DNA from: DATFRY01 sp035489015
GTDB taxonomy: Bacteria > Myxococcota_A > Polyangia > Haliangiales > Haliangiaceae
Reading direction: 5' to 3'
Length of the DNA: 64,000 bases
Assembly (NCBI GenBank): GCA_035489015.1
Contig: DATHKR010000074.1
Location: forward strand, 52,943-116,942
Under the pieces are notes generated by a model, which was given only the letters and a program-made list of their open reading frames with translations, was not told the origin of the DNA and made no database searches. Within the stretch, counting starts at the first letter, position 1; every line of letters starts with the position of its first letter. Below, in pieces: positions 8,307 to 16,306 of this stretch. A program made the position numbers and the translations under genes.

Positions 8307-10609
8307 CGCTGAAAGGCGTACGAGAACTTGAGGAAGAGCTGGCGCACCTCCGGCTCGAGCGAGCGCGTCATGTCCGAGAAGGCCTGGTTGTCACCGTAGC
8401 CGAGGAAGAGCACGGACTGCCAGTCGAGCTTGAAGGCGAAGAGCGCGGAGGCGCTGAAGGTCGCCTCCTTGCGGGCCACATCCTCCAGGTACAGATCGGG
8501 GTCCCGCCGGGTGACCTCGTACTGCCCGATGGCGCGGATGAACATCCGCGCGCTGAAGCTGTAGGTGGCGCGGAGGCGATCCACCCGGGCGGTGAACAGC
8601 CGCTGCTTCTCGCCGTCCGACCTGACGTCGAGCCAGCGCAGGCTCTCGTTCAGGATGAGCTCCAGGTGCGGCGTCGGCCGCACGGTCAGGGCGACGGCGA
8701 TGTCGGCGCCGGTCCCGGTGCGTGCGTTCTCGAAGTCGATCTGCTGACCGGCAGACCCGGACAGCTCGATCTGGGAGAACGTCATCGACGGGCTCACGCT
8801 CACCGAGTAGACCAGCTGCTGCCGCGGCAGCACCTCGGTGCCGGCCAGGATGCGATCGTGGGAATACGACAGCTGCACCTGCGAGCTCCACAGCGCGTCC
8901 ATCCCGGCGCCGGCCGACACCTGCTGGAGGAGGAGGTTCTCGTCGAGATCGACGTGCTGATCGTAGATGGCGAACGGCCGCACCCGGCGGAGCAATCCGG
9001 TCTCGGGGCGAAACGTGTAGCCGGCCTCGCCGTAGCCCTCGCGGAATCCGGCCTGCGGGATGTAGCCGTTGTCGGCCCGGAAGTCCCCGGACACCTCCCG
9101 GTAGATGGTGAGCCAGTCGATCCGCGTCGAGCTGTGTCGCCACTGCGCGCGCCCCGCGTATCCCCTCTGCGCGCGGCCGTCCCACTCCTCGGACAGCTCC
9201 GGCCGCTCGGGGGTCCGCGTCCACCCCAGCAGCAGCTGTCCCGTCACGCTGTCCCCGTCTCCCGGCCGCCACTCGAAGTCCGGCCCGACCACCCGGTTGT
9301 GTCCGCCGCCGTCGATCTCGCGGCTGGTCGCCAGCACGCCGGCAAAGGACTCACCCAGGTCGTAGCGCATCCGGCCGATGCCGGCCCAGGACCGGAAGTC
9401 CTGGTCGACCAGGTCGGACGAGTTCGGGCGCGGGATGACCACCCTGCCGCCGCCCTCGTCCTGGACGACCAGCCCGGTGTAGGCGAGCCCACCGGCGCGG
9501 CCGGTGGCGCGCGCGCCCCACTGTGGATCGGTCATCGTCCGGGTGTAGACCACCTGGAGCGGGGTCTGGAGCAGCTCGAGCCCCTCGAGGAAGAAGGGCC
9601 GCTGCTCCGGAAAGAACAGGGCGAAGCGCTCGTTCGCTGCGATGAGGGCCACGTCCGACTCGATCTGCGAGAAGTCCGGGTTGAGCGTCGCGTCGATGAC
9701 CGTGCTGGCGTCCGGCCGCCACTTGGCGTCGAAGCCGGCCGCCGCCTCGAACGAGCGCTCGAGCGGCGAGCCGAGCTCTCCCTCCGGGGTCGCCTCGTAC
9801 CTCGCGGTCGCGTATGGCGCGAACACGATCCCGCCGCCGGTGGGGAGGCGCTCGAGCCCGACCAGCACGTTGGACCGGCAGATGAAGCAGTTGCCGCCGC
9901 GCGGATGCCGGGTGGTGAAGAACTGGTAGCGGAAATCGCGCGGCCGGTTGCGATACAGCATGATCCGCCAGGTCTGCACGTCCCTCCGCGGATAGCGCAG
10001 CGACGAGAACGGGACGCGCATCTCGAGGGTCCAGCCCCGATCGTGGATGCGCGCGACCGAGTCCCAGAAGAAGTTCGGTGACGAGTCCTCCGTGCCGCTG
10101 GTGTCGTCGTTGACCGCGTCGTACTGGACGCCTCGGGCGTTGGCCAGGAGGAGAATGGCAGTCTTGCCGGTGCCGGTCGGATCGATGATGATGCCGGCGT
10201 AGTCGGTGTTGCTGGGGACATTGTCGCGATCCGCGAGCGGCGCGCGGATGTCGTCCGGCCGCGGATCCGCGAGCTCGAACCCGGCGTAGAGGAACTCGTC
10301 GTCGTAGGCCAGGTACGCGATGTTCCCGACCGGGGGGACCGTGTTGTCGCCCGGGTTGGTCTCGTACCAGGTCCCGATCGGGGTCAGCCCCTTCCAGGCG
10401 GCGTCGCCGAGCGAGCCGTCGATCTCGATCGGATCGGAAACCCGCGCGATGGTGAGGGTCGTCGGCGCGTTCGCGGCCGGGTCCGGGTCCGGCGCCGCCG
10501 ACGCGGTCCCGGTCTCCAGCGCGGTGCCGGCGGCGAGCGCCGCGGCGACCAGCAGCGCGCACCGTGTGGAACGCCGCCCCTGCGATCGCCGGACCGTGGT
10601 GTTCGTCAT
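8303..10609 (-). CDS. CBM9-like / DUF5916 outer-membrane protein
   Basis: 768 residues. I start it at MTNTTVRRSQGR (10609), which gives a signal peptide ending GTASA-AP; a longer open frame extends to 10738. An N-terminal CBM9-like beta-sandwich (SDPIEIDGSLGDAAWKGL, then EFLYAGFELADPRPDDIRAP) leads into the conserved DUF5916 region (GWTLEMRVPFSSLRYP, FNPDFSQIESDVALIAANER-like, FFPEQRPFFLEG). The C-terminal half consists of alternating amphipathic strands ending in an aromatic-terminated SYAFQR, consistent with an outer-membrane barrel. The CxxC pair in GGNCFICRSN is typical of the family. Function in the family is unknown; proposed roles are carbohydrate uptake or secretion. Confidence 0.85.
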   Translation of the reverse strand: MTNTTVRRSQGRRSTRCALLVAAALAAGTALETGTASAAPDPDPAANAPTTLTIARVSDPIEIDGSLGDAAWKGLTPIGTWYETNPGDNTVPPVGNIAYLAYDDEFLYAGFELADPRPDDIRAPLADRDNVPSNTDYAGIIIDPTGTGKTAILLLANARGVQYDAVNDDTSGTEDSSPNFFWDSVARIHDRGWTLEMRVPFSSLRYPRRDVQTWRIMLYRNRPRDFRYQFFTTRHPRGGNCFICRSNVLVGLERLPTGGGIVFAPYATARYEATPEGELGSPLERSFEAAAGFDAKWRPDASTVIDATLNPDFSQIESDVALIAANERFALFFPEQRPFFLEGLELLQTPLQVVYTRTMTDPQWGARATGRAGGLAYTGLVVQDEGGGRVVIPRPNSSDLVDQDFRSWAGIGRMRYDLGESFAGVLATSREIDGGGHNRVVGPDFEWRPGDGDSVTGQLLLGWTRTPERPELSEEWDGRAQRGYAGRAQWRHSSTRIDWLTIYREVSGDFRADNGYIPQAGFREGYGEAGYTFRPETGLLRRVRPFAIYDQHVDLDENLLLQQVSAGAGMDALWSSQVQLSYSHDRILAGTEVLPRQQLVYSVSVSPSMTFSQIELSGSAGQQIDFENARTGTGADIAVALTVRPTPHLELILNESLRWLDVRSDGEKQRLFTARVDRLRATYSFSARMFIRAIGQYEVTRRDPDLYLEDVARKEATFSASALFAFKLDWQSVLFLGYGDNQAFSDMTRSLEPEVRQLFLKFSYAFQR

Positions 10610-10706
10610 GGAGACTCGTGCGCTCGAGGCACGAGCCACGGATTGTATCCGGCGTCCCGTCGTCGCCGACGGGCGCGTGTCATGCTTCTCTCGATGAACG
10701 GCTGGC

Positions 10707-10979
10707 ATGTGGTTGGTGCCGTCCTGGGAGCACGCCATCCGCGGGCGCCTGTCCGGCGTCTACCCGTGCATCGCCTTTCATCACGCCTGGCGCTGGCAGA
10801 CGCCCATGGGCATGGTGCGATGGCAGCTCGACCACATCCTCACCGACGAGCGCCTCGAGGCGGAGGCGGCCTGGGTGCTGGACGGCGGCGCCTCGGATCA
10901 CGTGCCGGTGCTGGCCCGGGTCGCCGCGCGATCGGTCGGCGCGGCAGGCGGCGCTCCTCGGGGAGGAGCGCCCCGCTGA
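10707..10979 (+). pseudogene. C-terminal remnant of an EEP-fold (endonuclease/exonuclease/phosphatase) protein
   Basis: A short open frame whose product has the C-terminal signature of the EEP superfamily: RWQLDHILTDERL followed by GGASDHVPVLARV, which matches the catalytic D-H..SDH-P-V end. The rest of the fold (N-terminal NxN, QE and GDxN strands) is absent and a stop sits ten bases before the first ATG. It lies in the upstream region of the divergent DUF5916 gene. I read it as the tail of a gene truncated by deletion; an intact EEP protein lies at 37005-37811. Confidence 0.55.
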
Positions 10980-10985
10980 CGTCGA

Positions 10986-11603
10986 TCAGAACGACGCCTG
11001 CACGGTCACGTCCTCGTCGCCCTCTCCGGCGAGGACCATGTCGACCTGACCCGACACCTCGTAGGAGACCACCCGCTCGCCGTCGATGACTTCGTCGGTC
11101 ACCTCGACCAGGTCGCTCACCACCAGCGTGACGTCGACCAGGGCGCCGTAGAACGTTTCGTCGACGAGCGTCACGACCCCCGACGTGACGCCCGGCACCG
11201 TGTCGTCGAGCGCGAAGGTCCCGGTGGTCGGCTCGCCGGCCAGCTCCACGGTCACGCCGATCTGGTCGAGCGGCGGGTCGAGCGTGCCGATGAGGGGGAT
11301 GTCCACCAGGGTGAACAGCCAGCCGCTCCGGCCCTCGAGCACGTCGCTGCCGTCCGGAAAGTGGACGACCACGCCGGCGCACATGGCGAAGTCGCCGGCG
11401 ACCGCGCCGGCGACGCTGCCCTCGCAGGAGGCCGCGTCCGGGCCGTCGCTCGCGTCGCCGGCGTCGTCCCCGTCGTCGCCACCGTCGTCGCCACCGTCGT
11501 CGCCACCGTCGTCGGTAGAGACGTCTCCCGGGTCGTCGTCATCATCGCCCCCGCCGCAACCGAGGAGGGCGAGCATCATCAAACAGGTCGCGAGTCGCTG
11601 CAT
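10986..11603 (-). CDS. Asp-rich lipoprotein, unknown function
   Basis: 205 residues. The signal MQRLATCLMMLALLGC ends in a lipobox, and the mature protein begins CGGGDDDDDPGD, then a 12-bp-period DDGGDDGG linker. The remaining 140 residues are beta-rich (PTTGTFALDDTVPGVTSGVV, YGALVDVTLVVSDLVEV, EVSGQVDMVLAGEGDEDVTV) and look like one small immunoglobulin- or lipocalin-like domain of unrecognised family. The acidic segment right after the lipid-bearing Cys recurs in several lipoproteins of this window. Confidence 0.75.
   Translation of the reverse strand: MQRLATCLMMLALLGCGGGDDDDDPGDVSTDDGGDDGGDDGGDDGDDAGDASDGPDAASCEGSVAGAVAGDFAMCAGVVVHFPDGSDVLEGRSGWLFTLVDIPLIGTLDPPLDQIGVTVELAGEPTTGTFALDDTVPGVTSGVVTLVDETFYGALVDVTLVVSDLVEVTDEVIDGERVVSYEVSGQVDMVLAGEGDEDVTVQASF
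11469..11515. repeat. Tandem 12-bp repeat encoding a DGGD linker
   Basis: Four tandem copies of accgtcgtcgcc (the first starts with c, the last is one base short) inside the lipoprotein gene. They encode the flexible Asp/Gly tether and are a likely site of copy-number slippage. Confidence 0.8.
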
Positions 11604-11790
11604 CCGGCTCCCTTCGCTGGTCCGCCGCCGGGTTCAGCAACCGGGATGCCACGCGGCCGCGCGCGGCGGATCGCGATCATTCCACCGCTTGCGAGGCGAT
11701 CTGCCCCCGCCGGCACCGGCGGTCGCGCAGGGCATCGAGCCGATCTTGCGCGATGGTCAGCGCGATCCACGCGGGCGCCGCGCGAATCGA

Positions 11791-12795
11791 TCAGCGCGGC
11801 AGGGCGTCCGCCTCGCGGACGAGCGCCCCGTTGCCGTCGATCGCGGCGCGGACACCCTCGGCGGCGGCCACCGGGGATCCCGCGCTCGCGCGGACCAGCG
11901 CGCGGCTGTCGCGGCCGTAGGCCCGCTCCCACATCCGGATCGCCCGATCCACGTCGGCGTAGATGGTCTCGATGTCGCGCTCGGCCGACAGGACGCGGGT
12001 CTCGGCGTCGTGGGAGCGACCCTGGAACTCGAGGACGACGGCGCCGATGCGGGTCGCGCTCAGCACTTGCTCGAGCATCTCCCAGACCGGCTCGGGCACG
12101 GCGTTGTCGTGCCAGTCGTGGTAGAAGCCGCCCAGCTCGCTGCCGCCGGCGATGTGGATCTCGACCACCCGGTCCAGCGGGATCTCGGCCAGGAACTGGT
12201 CGCAGTGGTAGTCGGGCAGGTTGCGCGAGTTGGCGTAGACGTTGTGCAGGTCGAGGTGGAGGTACGTGCCGGCCGCGTCGACCAGCGCGGACAGGAACTC
12301 CGCCTCCTGCATGTCGCTGCCGGGGACCGGCAGGTAGTACACGGCGTTCTCGTGGCAGAGGGGCACGCCGTACAGCCGCTGGAGCTCGCGCGCCCGCGGC
12401 GCGAGGCGGGCCAGCTCGGCCCGGGACAGCTGGAGCGGGCTGCTCCACATGTCGGCGCGCGAGTCGTCGCAGTAGAAGCAATGGTCCGACACCCACGGGC
12501 TCTTCAGCATGTGGGTGAGCGGGATGTGCCGGCGCACCGCGACGGTCTCCTCGAGCCGGTCGAAGCCGAACTCGCCGCCGAAATTCGAGTGCGCGATGAG
12601 GATCGCGCCGCGCGCGCGCAGCGGCTCGATGGAGTCGAGCGCCCCCGGATAGGCGACGTAGGGGCTATCGATCGGGCCGGCCAGGCTGTCGAGAAAGATC
12701 TCGAACGCGTCCACCGCCAGCTCGTCGAAGGGAAACCACGGCTGAAGCCCGCCGTTGTACTGGATGCCGACGCCGATCTGCGGAAACGTTTCCAT
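11791..12795 (-). CDS. DUF692/MNIO-type multinuclear iron oxidase, candidate RiPP maturase
   Basis: 334 residues with AGGAGA ten bases before the ATG. DUF692 landmarks are in order: GVGIQYNGGL at the start, SPWVSDHCFYCD (family SEHL segment, H105), VPLCHENAVYYL (family ENxxxY, residues 148-154), HLDLHNVYANSRN (family LDxNNxxVNxxN, about 180-192), VVEIHIAGG (211-218), HDWHDNAVPEPVWEML (226-240) and VVLEFQG. Family knowledge: these TIM-barrel enzymes hold two or three iron ions and oxidise Cys, Asp or Asn residues of ribosomal peptides (MbnB, TglH, ApyH), normally with a partner carrying a recognition element. A partner-like domain lies 1.4 kb upstream, fused to a methyltransferase. The 60-residue C-terminal extension is atypical. 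A non-RiPP TIM-barrel relative is the main alternative. Confidence 0.72.
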   Translation of the reverse strand: METFPQIGVGIQYNGGLQPWFPFDELAVDAFEIFLDSLAGPIDSPYVAYPGALDSIEPLRARGAILIAHSNFGGEFGFDRLEETVAVRRHIPLTHMLKSPWVSDHCFYCDDSRADMWSSPLQLSRAELARLAPRARELQRLYGVPLCHENAVYYLPVPGSDMQEAEFLSALVDAAGTYLHLDLHNVYANSRNLPDYHCDQFLAEIPLDRVVEIHIAGGSELGGFYHDWHDNAVPEPVWEMLEQVLSATRIGAVVLEFQGRSHDAETRVLSAERDIETIYADVDRAIRMWERAYGRDSRALVRASAGSPVAAAEGVRAAIDGNGALVREADALPR

Positions 12796-12885
12796 GTCGC
12801 TCTCCTGGCCCGAGCGGGCGTGCCGCCGGCGGCTTCAGCCATGGCCGCCGGCGGCGCTACGCCCTCGGGGGCGCGTCCGGTCTAC

Positions 12886-13968
12886 CTACTTTTCCACGCC
12901 AGCCAGGAAGTCCTGGAACGCGGTCAGGTACGCCGGCCTCTCCTCGTCGAAGTAGGCATGCGAGCTTCCGGGGAAGATGTTCGACACCGAGCCGGGCACC
13001 TGCGAGCTGTACTGCTCGCAGCGCTCGGGGATGGCGAGATCGGCCCCGCCGCAGTTGAACCAGATCGGAGCCTGGACGTCGTCCAGGGCGCCCGAGTCGT
13101 CGCGGGTCATGAGGACGCCGGTGTAGTTCAGCTCATCCGTGCCGATCATCGCGGAGTACGAGTCGACCCCGAACTGCTCGGCGGAGAACGCCTTGTTCCA
13201 GCAGTCGGGGAAGGGATCGATGGTGACGAGGTGGTCGGCGTAGAACTCGTTGAGGGCCGCCACGTACGCCTTGGAGCCGGGCTCGTTGTTGTTGATGCCG
13301 TCCTGGACCTCCTGCGGCTCCTCGGCGAGGAGGCCGAACAGGTCCTGTCGGTAGGTGGGGATGTCGATGATCGGGCTGGCCAGGATCAGCGAGCGCAGAC
13401 CCGCCGGCTGGGTGGCCGCATAGAGGAGCCCGAGCTGCGTGCCCCAGGAGTGGCCCCACAGGTGGAACTCCTTCAGGCCCAGCCCGGCCACGACGTCCCC
13501 GAGCTCCTCGATGTACCGATCGACGTTGTACAGCGAGGTGTCAGTGACTCGATCCGAGCGCCCGCTGCCGAGCTGGTCGTAGAAGATCACCGGCCGCCCC
13601 TCGGCGTCGGCGAGCTCCTTCATGAACGGAAGGAAGTAGTAGTGCGGGACGCCGGGACCGCCGTGGACGGTCAGGATGGGCGTCTTGTCGCCGGTGCCAT
13701 AGATTCCGTACCAGACCCTACCGCCTGGAACGTCGATGAAGCCCTCTTCGTCGTACGCGAGGTCGGGGCACAGGTCGGTCGCCCCGGCGTCCGGCGTGGT
13801 GTCACCGGCGTCCGGCGTGGTGTCGCCGGCGTCCGGCGTGGTCCCGGTGTCATCGTCCTGGCCGTCGTCCTGGGCGTCATCGTCATCGTCGTCGCCGCCA
13901 CAGGCCGCGGCGCCGCCGAGTACGAGTGCCGCCACCCAAACGGCTGTCGTGATTCGTTTCAGCATCAT
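12886..13968 (-). CDS. Prolyl-aminopeptidase-like alpha/beta hydrolase lipoprotein (S33)
   Basis: 360 residues with signal and lipobox (VLGGAAACGGDDDDDD) followed by a repeated GDTTPDA linker. The hydrolase domain has HGGPGVPHYYF (S33 oxyanion signature), FYDQLGSGRSDR and the nucleophile elbow GHSWGTQLGLLYA; a distal Asp and a His (PGSSHAYFDEE) complete the triad. Proline iminopeptidases remove N-terminal Pro or other residues from small peptides; this copy would act outside the cytoplasm, anchored by lipid. It sits between the methyltransferase fusion and the MNIO gene in the same direction, 90 bases upstream of the latter, so it may trim the cluster's product. That link is positional only. 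The 230 bases upstream (13969-14200) are comparatively AT-rich and could hold its promoter. Confidence 0.82.
   Translation of the reverse strand: MMLKRITTAVWVAALVLGGAAACGGDDDDDDAQDDGQDDDTGTTPDAGDTTPDAGDTTPDAGATDLCPDLAYDEEGFIDVPGGRVWYGIYGTGDKTPILTVHGGPGVPHYYFLPFMKELADAEGRPVIFYDQLGSGRSDRVTDTSLYNVDRYIEELGDVVAGLGLKEFHLWGHSWGTQLGLLYAATQPAGLRSLILASPIIDIPTYRQDLFGLLAEEPQEVQDGINNNEPGSKAYVAALNEFYADHLVTIDPFPDCWNKAFSAEQFGVDSYSAMIGTDELNYTGVLMTRDDSGALDDVQAPIWFNCGGADLAIPERCEQYSSQVPGSVSNIFPGSSHAYFDEERPAYLTAFQDFLAGVEK
13787..13849. repeat. Three tandem 21-bp repeats (GDTTPDA linker)
   Basis: Three near-perfect 21-bp units inside the S33 hydrolase gene encode the Thr-Pro-Asp-Ala-Gly-Asp linker after the lipobox. 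The third copy diverges at its end. They extend the tether that would hold the enzyme away from the membrane. Confidence 0.85.
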
Positions 13969-14200
13969 GGTTCCACACCTTCCCGTTCTCTTGAGGGAGA
14001 GAAATGTTAATCAGTGTCGAGTTTCAGACACTCACGCCAGGACCGAAGGTATTCCGGAGTGAGCTACAGAGAAACACTCAATTGACAATCTTCCCGGTCC
14101 GCTCGAACGTGCCAGTCGCCCATGTAGGCCCGTCGGAGAGAGGGGAAGTGTTATGCGAGTTAGTTGAGAAACACTTCTGGGCAGCAGTGCTGCGGCGAAG

Positions 14201-15907
14201 TCAGTCGTCCTTGATGAAGACGGCCACGCCCCAGGCGATGTCGAGCGGATAGGAACCCGCGCGGCTGCGGAACCGCGCCGACTCCATGCGCCACTCCTCG
14301 TCCATGGCGGCGCGGACCTCGGGCGGCTGGCGGGCGTAGAAGACGTGGATGTTGGCCGCGAACACGGAGAGGAGGCCCCAGTACTCGGCCGGCGTCTCGA
14401 TGTCCATGCGGCGAACGATGCGCCGGTGAACGAGCAGGCGCGCGGGCAGGCCCGCATCGCGGTGCATGCTCTCGAGCAGATCGGCGGTCAGACCGGACGA
14501 CGGCACGTAGTCGGCCGTCCTGAGATCGGGCACGAACCGGGCCACGATGGACTTCCCGAGCATCCACGGCGGATCGATTGCGGTGAGCGCGTCCCCTGCG
14601 GCGAGCTCCCACAGCTGGACCACGAGACGTCCACCGGGGCGGAGGATCCGATTCACTCCTGCCAGCACGCGCGGGATGTCGGGGAAGAGCCAGAGCGCGC
14701 GCTGGCAGGTGACCCGGTCGAACGAGCCATCGGCGAAGGTGAGCGCGCCGGCGTCCATCTCCTGAAAGTCGAGACGTCCGGCCAGCTCGGGCTCCAGGGT
14801 GTCGTCGGCCCAGGCCCGGGCGGCGGCGAGGCTGCCGCGCGCGAGGTCGACGCCGGTGACGTGGGCGCCGCGTCGCGCGATGGCGGCGGCGGAGCGTCCG
14901 TCGCCGGCGCCGAGGTCGAGCACACGGGCCCCCTGGAGCTCGCCGCACTCGTCGATCACGGTCTCGTTGAGCGCCTCGCGGATCGGGTGCGAGGCGTTCT
15001 CCGCCTGTCGCTTCAGCACCTCTTCCCACTCGCGGTAGCGAACCGGCTGGGCGTCCAGCCCGGGCTCGGCGCGAGCAGGGCCAGCCTCCGGCCGGACGAC
15101 ACCGAGGGCGGCGAACCGGGTCAGCATCGCGCGCGCGCGCGCCTCGCCGTTCTGCCCGATGATGGCGGCCACGGCGGCCACGTCGAGCGGGCGGTGCTGG
15201 AGCTCGGCGCAGACCGCGGCGGCGGCGCGGGTCAGCCGGGCGTACTCCGGCAGGGCGTCGACGTCGCGCAGGTGGACGAGCATGACCTGCTGCGGCGCCG
15301 GATCGAGAGGCTCCTGGCCGGCGTGATCCGGGTCCTCGATCCAGGGCGCGAGGTCGTGATCGACGATCACGATCGCGGCCGCCTGGCTGAGCTGGTAGAG
15401 CTCGCCGTCCTGGACCACGAAGGCCGACGCGGTCCACGCCTCGGGCGGCAGCGGCGCCAGGCGGAGCAGCAGCTCGGTGGCGGCCAGCTCCAGCCGGATG
15501 GCGTCGCGGAACCCCGCGACCAGCTCCGCGTCGGCGGTCTGCAACGTCTCGTGCAGGAAGTCCCGCGTCAGGTGCACGAGCCGCTGGCTGTTCTCCCGCC
15601 AGGGGCCGGCCTCCAGGAAGCGCCGGACGGCCGGGTCCAGGCGCCCGTGGTGACCGAGCACGGTCGCCGTCATGGGTGCGTAGCGCTGGAAGGTGCGGAT
15701 CCCCAGCGCCCCCACGCGGAAGCGATATCCCCGGATCGGCCACTCGGCAGCCGCCGGATATCGGGCCAGCTGCGCCGCCGCTTCCGCTTCTTCGGGATCG
15801 AGTCCGCGCGCCCGCAGGCTCTCGGTGGTGCCGCCGAAGACGTCGCGCTCCAGCGCCGGGTCGCGCAGGATGCGGCGCCACAGCTGGAAGACCTTCGCCG
15901 CGTTCAT
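14201..15907 (-). CDS. RiPP maturation partner-like domain fused to a SAM methyltransferase
   Basis: 568 residues. Residues 1-290 resemble MNIO partner proteins (HvfC/TglI/DUF2063 type): a helical YRFRVGALGIRTFQRYAPMT segment (61-80), a RLELAATELLLRLA helix (138-150), then a winged-helix-like recognition part (SQAAAIVIVDHDLAPWI, VMLVHLRDVDALPEY, LTRAAAAVCAEL, MLTRFAALGVVRP; about 174-273). Residues 300-568 are a class I methyltransferase with ARVLDLGAGDGRSAAA (SAM motif I, from 327), VTGVDLA, FDRVTCQRALW and LRPGGRLVV. Such a fusion would bind a leader peptide and methylate the core or help the MNIO enzyme. It lies directly after the 56-residue peptide gene and its terminator. The methyltransferase call is firm; the partner assignment is by pattern and needs a profile search. 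Confidence 0.7.
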   Translation of the reverse strand: MNAAKVFQLWRRILRDPALERDVFGGTTESLRARGLDPEEAEAAAQLARYPAAAEWPIRGYRFRVGALGIRTFQRYAPMTATVLGHHGRLDPAVRRFLEAGPWRENSQRLVHLTRDFLHETLQTADAELVAGFRDAIRLELAATELLLRLAPLPPEAWTASAFVVQDGELYQLSQAAAIVIVDHDLAPWIEDPDHAGQEPLDPAPQQVMLVHLRDVDALPEYARLTRAAAAVCAELQHRPLDVAAVAAIIGQNGEARARAMLTRFAALGVVRPEAGPARAEPGLDAQPVRYREWEEVLKRQAENASHPIREALNETVIDECGELQGARVLDLGAGDGRSAAAIARRGAHVTGVDLARGSLAAARAWADDTLEPELAGRLDFQEMDAGALTFADGSFDRVTCQRALWLFPDIPRVLAGVNRILRPGGRLVVQLWELAAGDALTAIDPPWMLGKSIVARFVPDLRTADYVPSSGLTADLLESMHRDAGLPARLLVHRRIVRRMDIETPAEYWGLLSVFAANIHVFYARQPPEVRAAMDEEWRMESARFRSRAGSYPLDIAWGVAVFIKDD

Positions 15908-15967
15908 GCGAGTGCGCGCGTCATGAGGGCGGGTGTCGCCGAGTTTGAAGTCGAGTCAGGCATCATT

Positions 15968-16000
15968 AAAAAAGGTGAGGCCCACCTGACGGTGGGCCTC
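15968..16000 (-). terminator. Rho-independent terminator/attenuator after the small peptide gene
   Basis: Perfect ten-bp stem GAGGCCCACC / GGTGGGCCTC (15977-15986 and 15991-16000) with a TGAC loop. On the minus strand it is followed by ACC and six T. It begins 20 bases after the peptide stop and ends 60 bases before the methyltransferase fusion start. In RiPP operons a leaky terminator here keeps precursor in excess over enzymes. Confidence 0.88.
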
Positions 16001-16019
16001 GTGCCCCTCATGGGCCCGC

Positions 16020-16190
16020 TCAGCAGTCCAGGCCGCCAGCGTCACCCGCGCGAAGACCGCTGCGGATGCGGAGGCCGGGCCGGACCCGGAGCGTCATGAC
16101 GTCGTCCGTCTCCTCGATCTGGGCGTCGCTGTGCAGCTCGACCTGCTTCTCATCCTGCTGATCACGTGCCGCCATCTGCTCTTGCTTCAT
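16020..16190 (-). CDS. 56-residue Cys-terminated peptide, candidate RiPP precursor
   Basis: Found by reading the minus strand. The ATG at 16190 is preceded by AGGAGG with an eight-base spacer, the best ribosome site in the neighbourhood, and the gene has its own terminator. The product starts MKQEQMAARDQQDEKQVELH and has no membrane segment. Its N-terminal half is charged and helical (leader-like: ELHSDAQIEETDDV, residues 18-31). The C-terminal half has three LR-started hexads (LRVRPG, LRIRSG, LRAGDA; 34-51) and ends GGLDC, with the only Cys as the last residue. A Gly-Gly pair at 52-53 could be the site for the C39 exporter. Known MNIO systems act on C-terminal Cys or Asp. It is not a recognised family, so precursor status is inference from size, signals and neighbours. 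Confidence 0.72.
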   Translation of the reverse strand: MKQEQMAARDQQDEKQVELHSDAQIEETDDVMTLRVRPGLRIRSGLRAGDAGGLDC

Positions 16191-16294
16191 TGGTTTTTCC
16201 TCCTATTGCGGTTTCTTGCGTAATGTTGAATCCGCAAGTAATGGAGGCACACTTGCAGAATTGACACACGCATAGCAAGCGCCCTGTTTCGCGT

Positions 16295-16306
16295 GTAATC
16301 GATTAC
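16295..16306. promoter_or_regulatory. 12-bp palindrome upstream of the peptide gene, possible operator
   Basis: GTAATCGATTAC is its own reverse complement and lies 105 bases upstream of the peptide ATG in an otherwise featureless leader. A dimeric regulator site is possible; no regulator gene is visible nearby. Confidence 0.3.

Noticed and set aside
13787..13849. CRISPR-like short direct repeats
   Set aside because: The 21-bp units have no spacers and encode a protein linker in frame. The same holds for 11469-11515 and 38731-38791.
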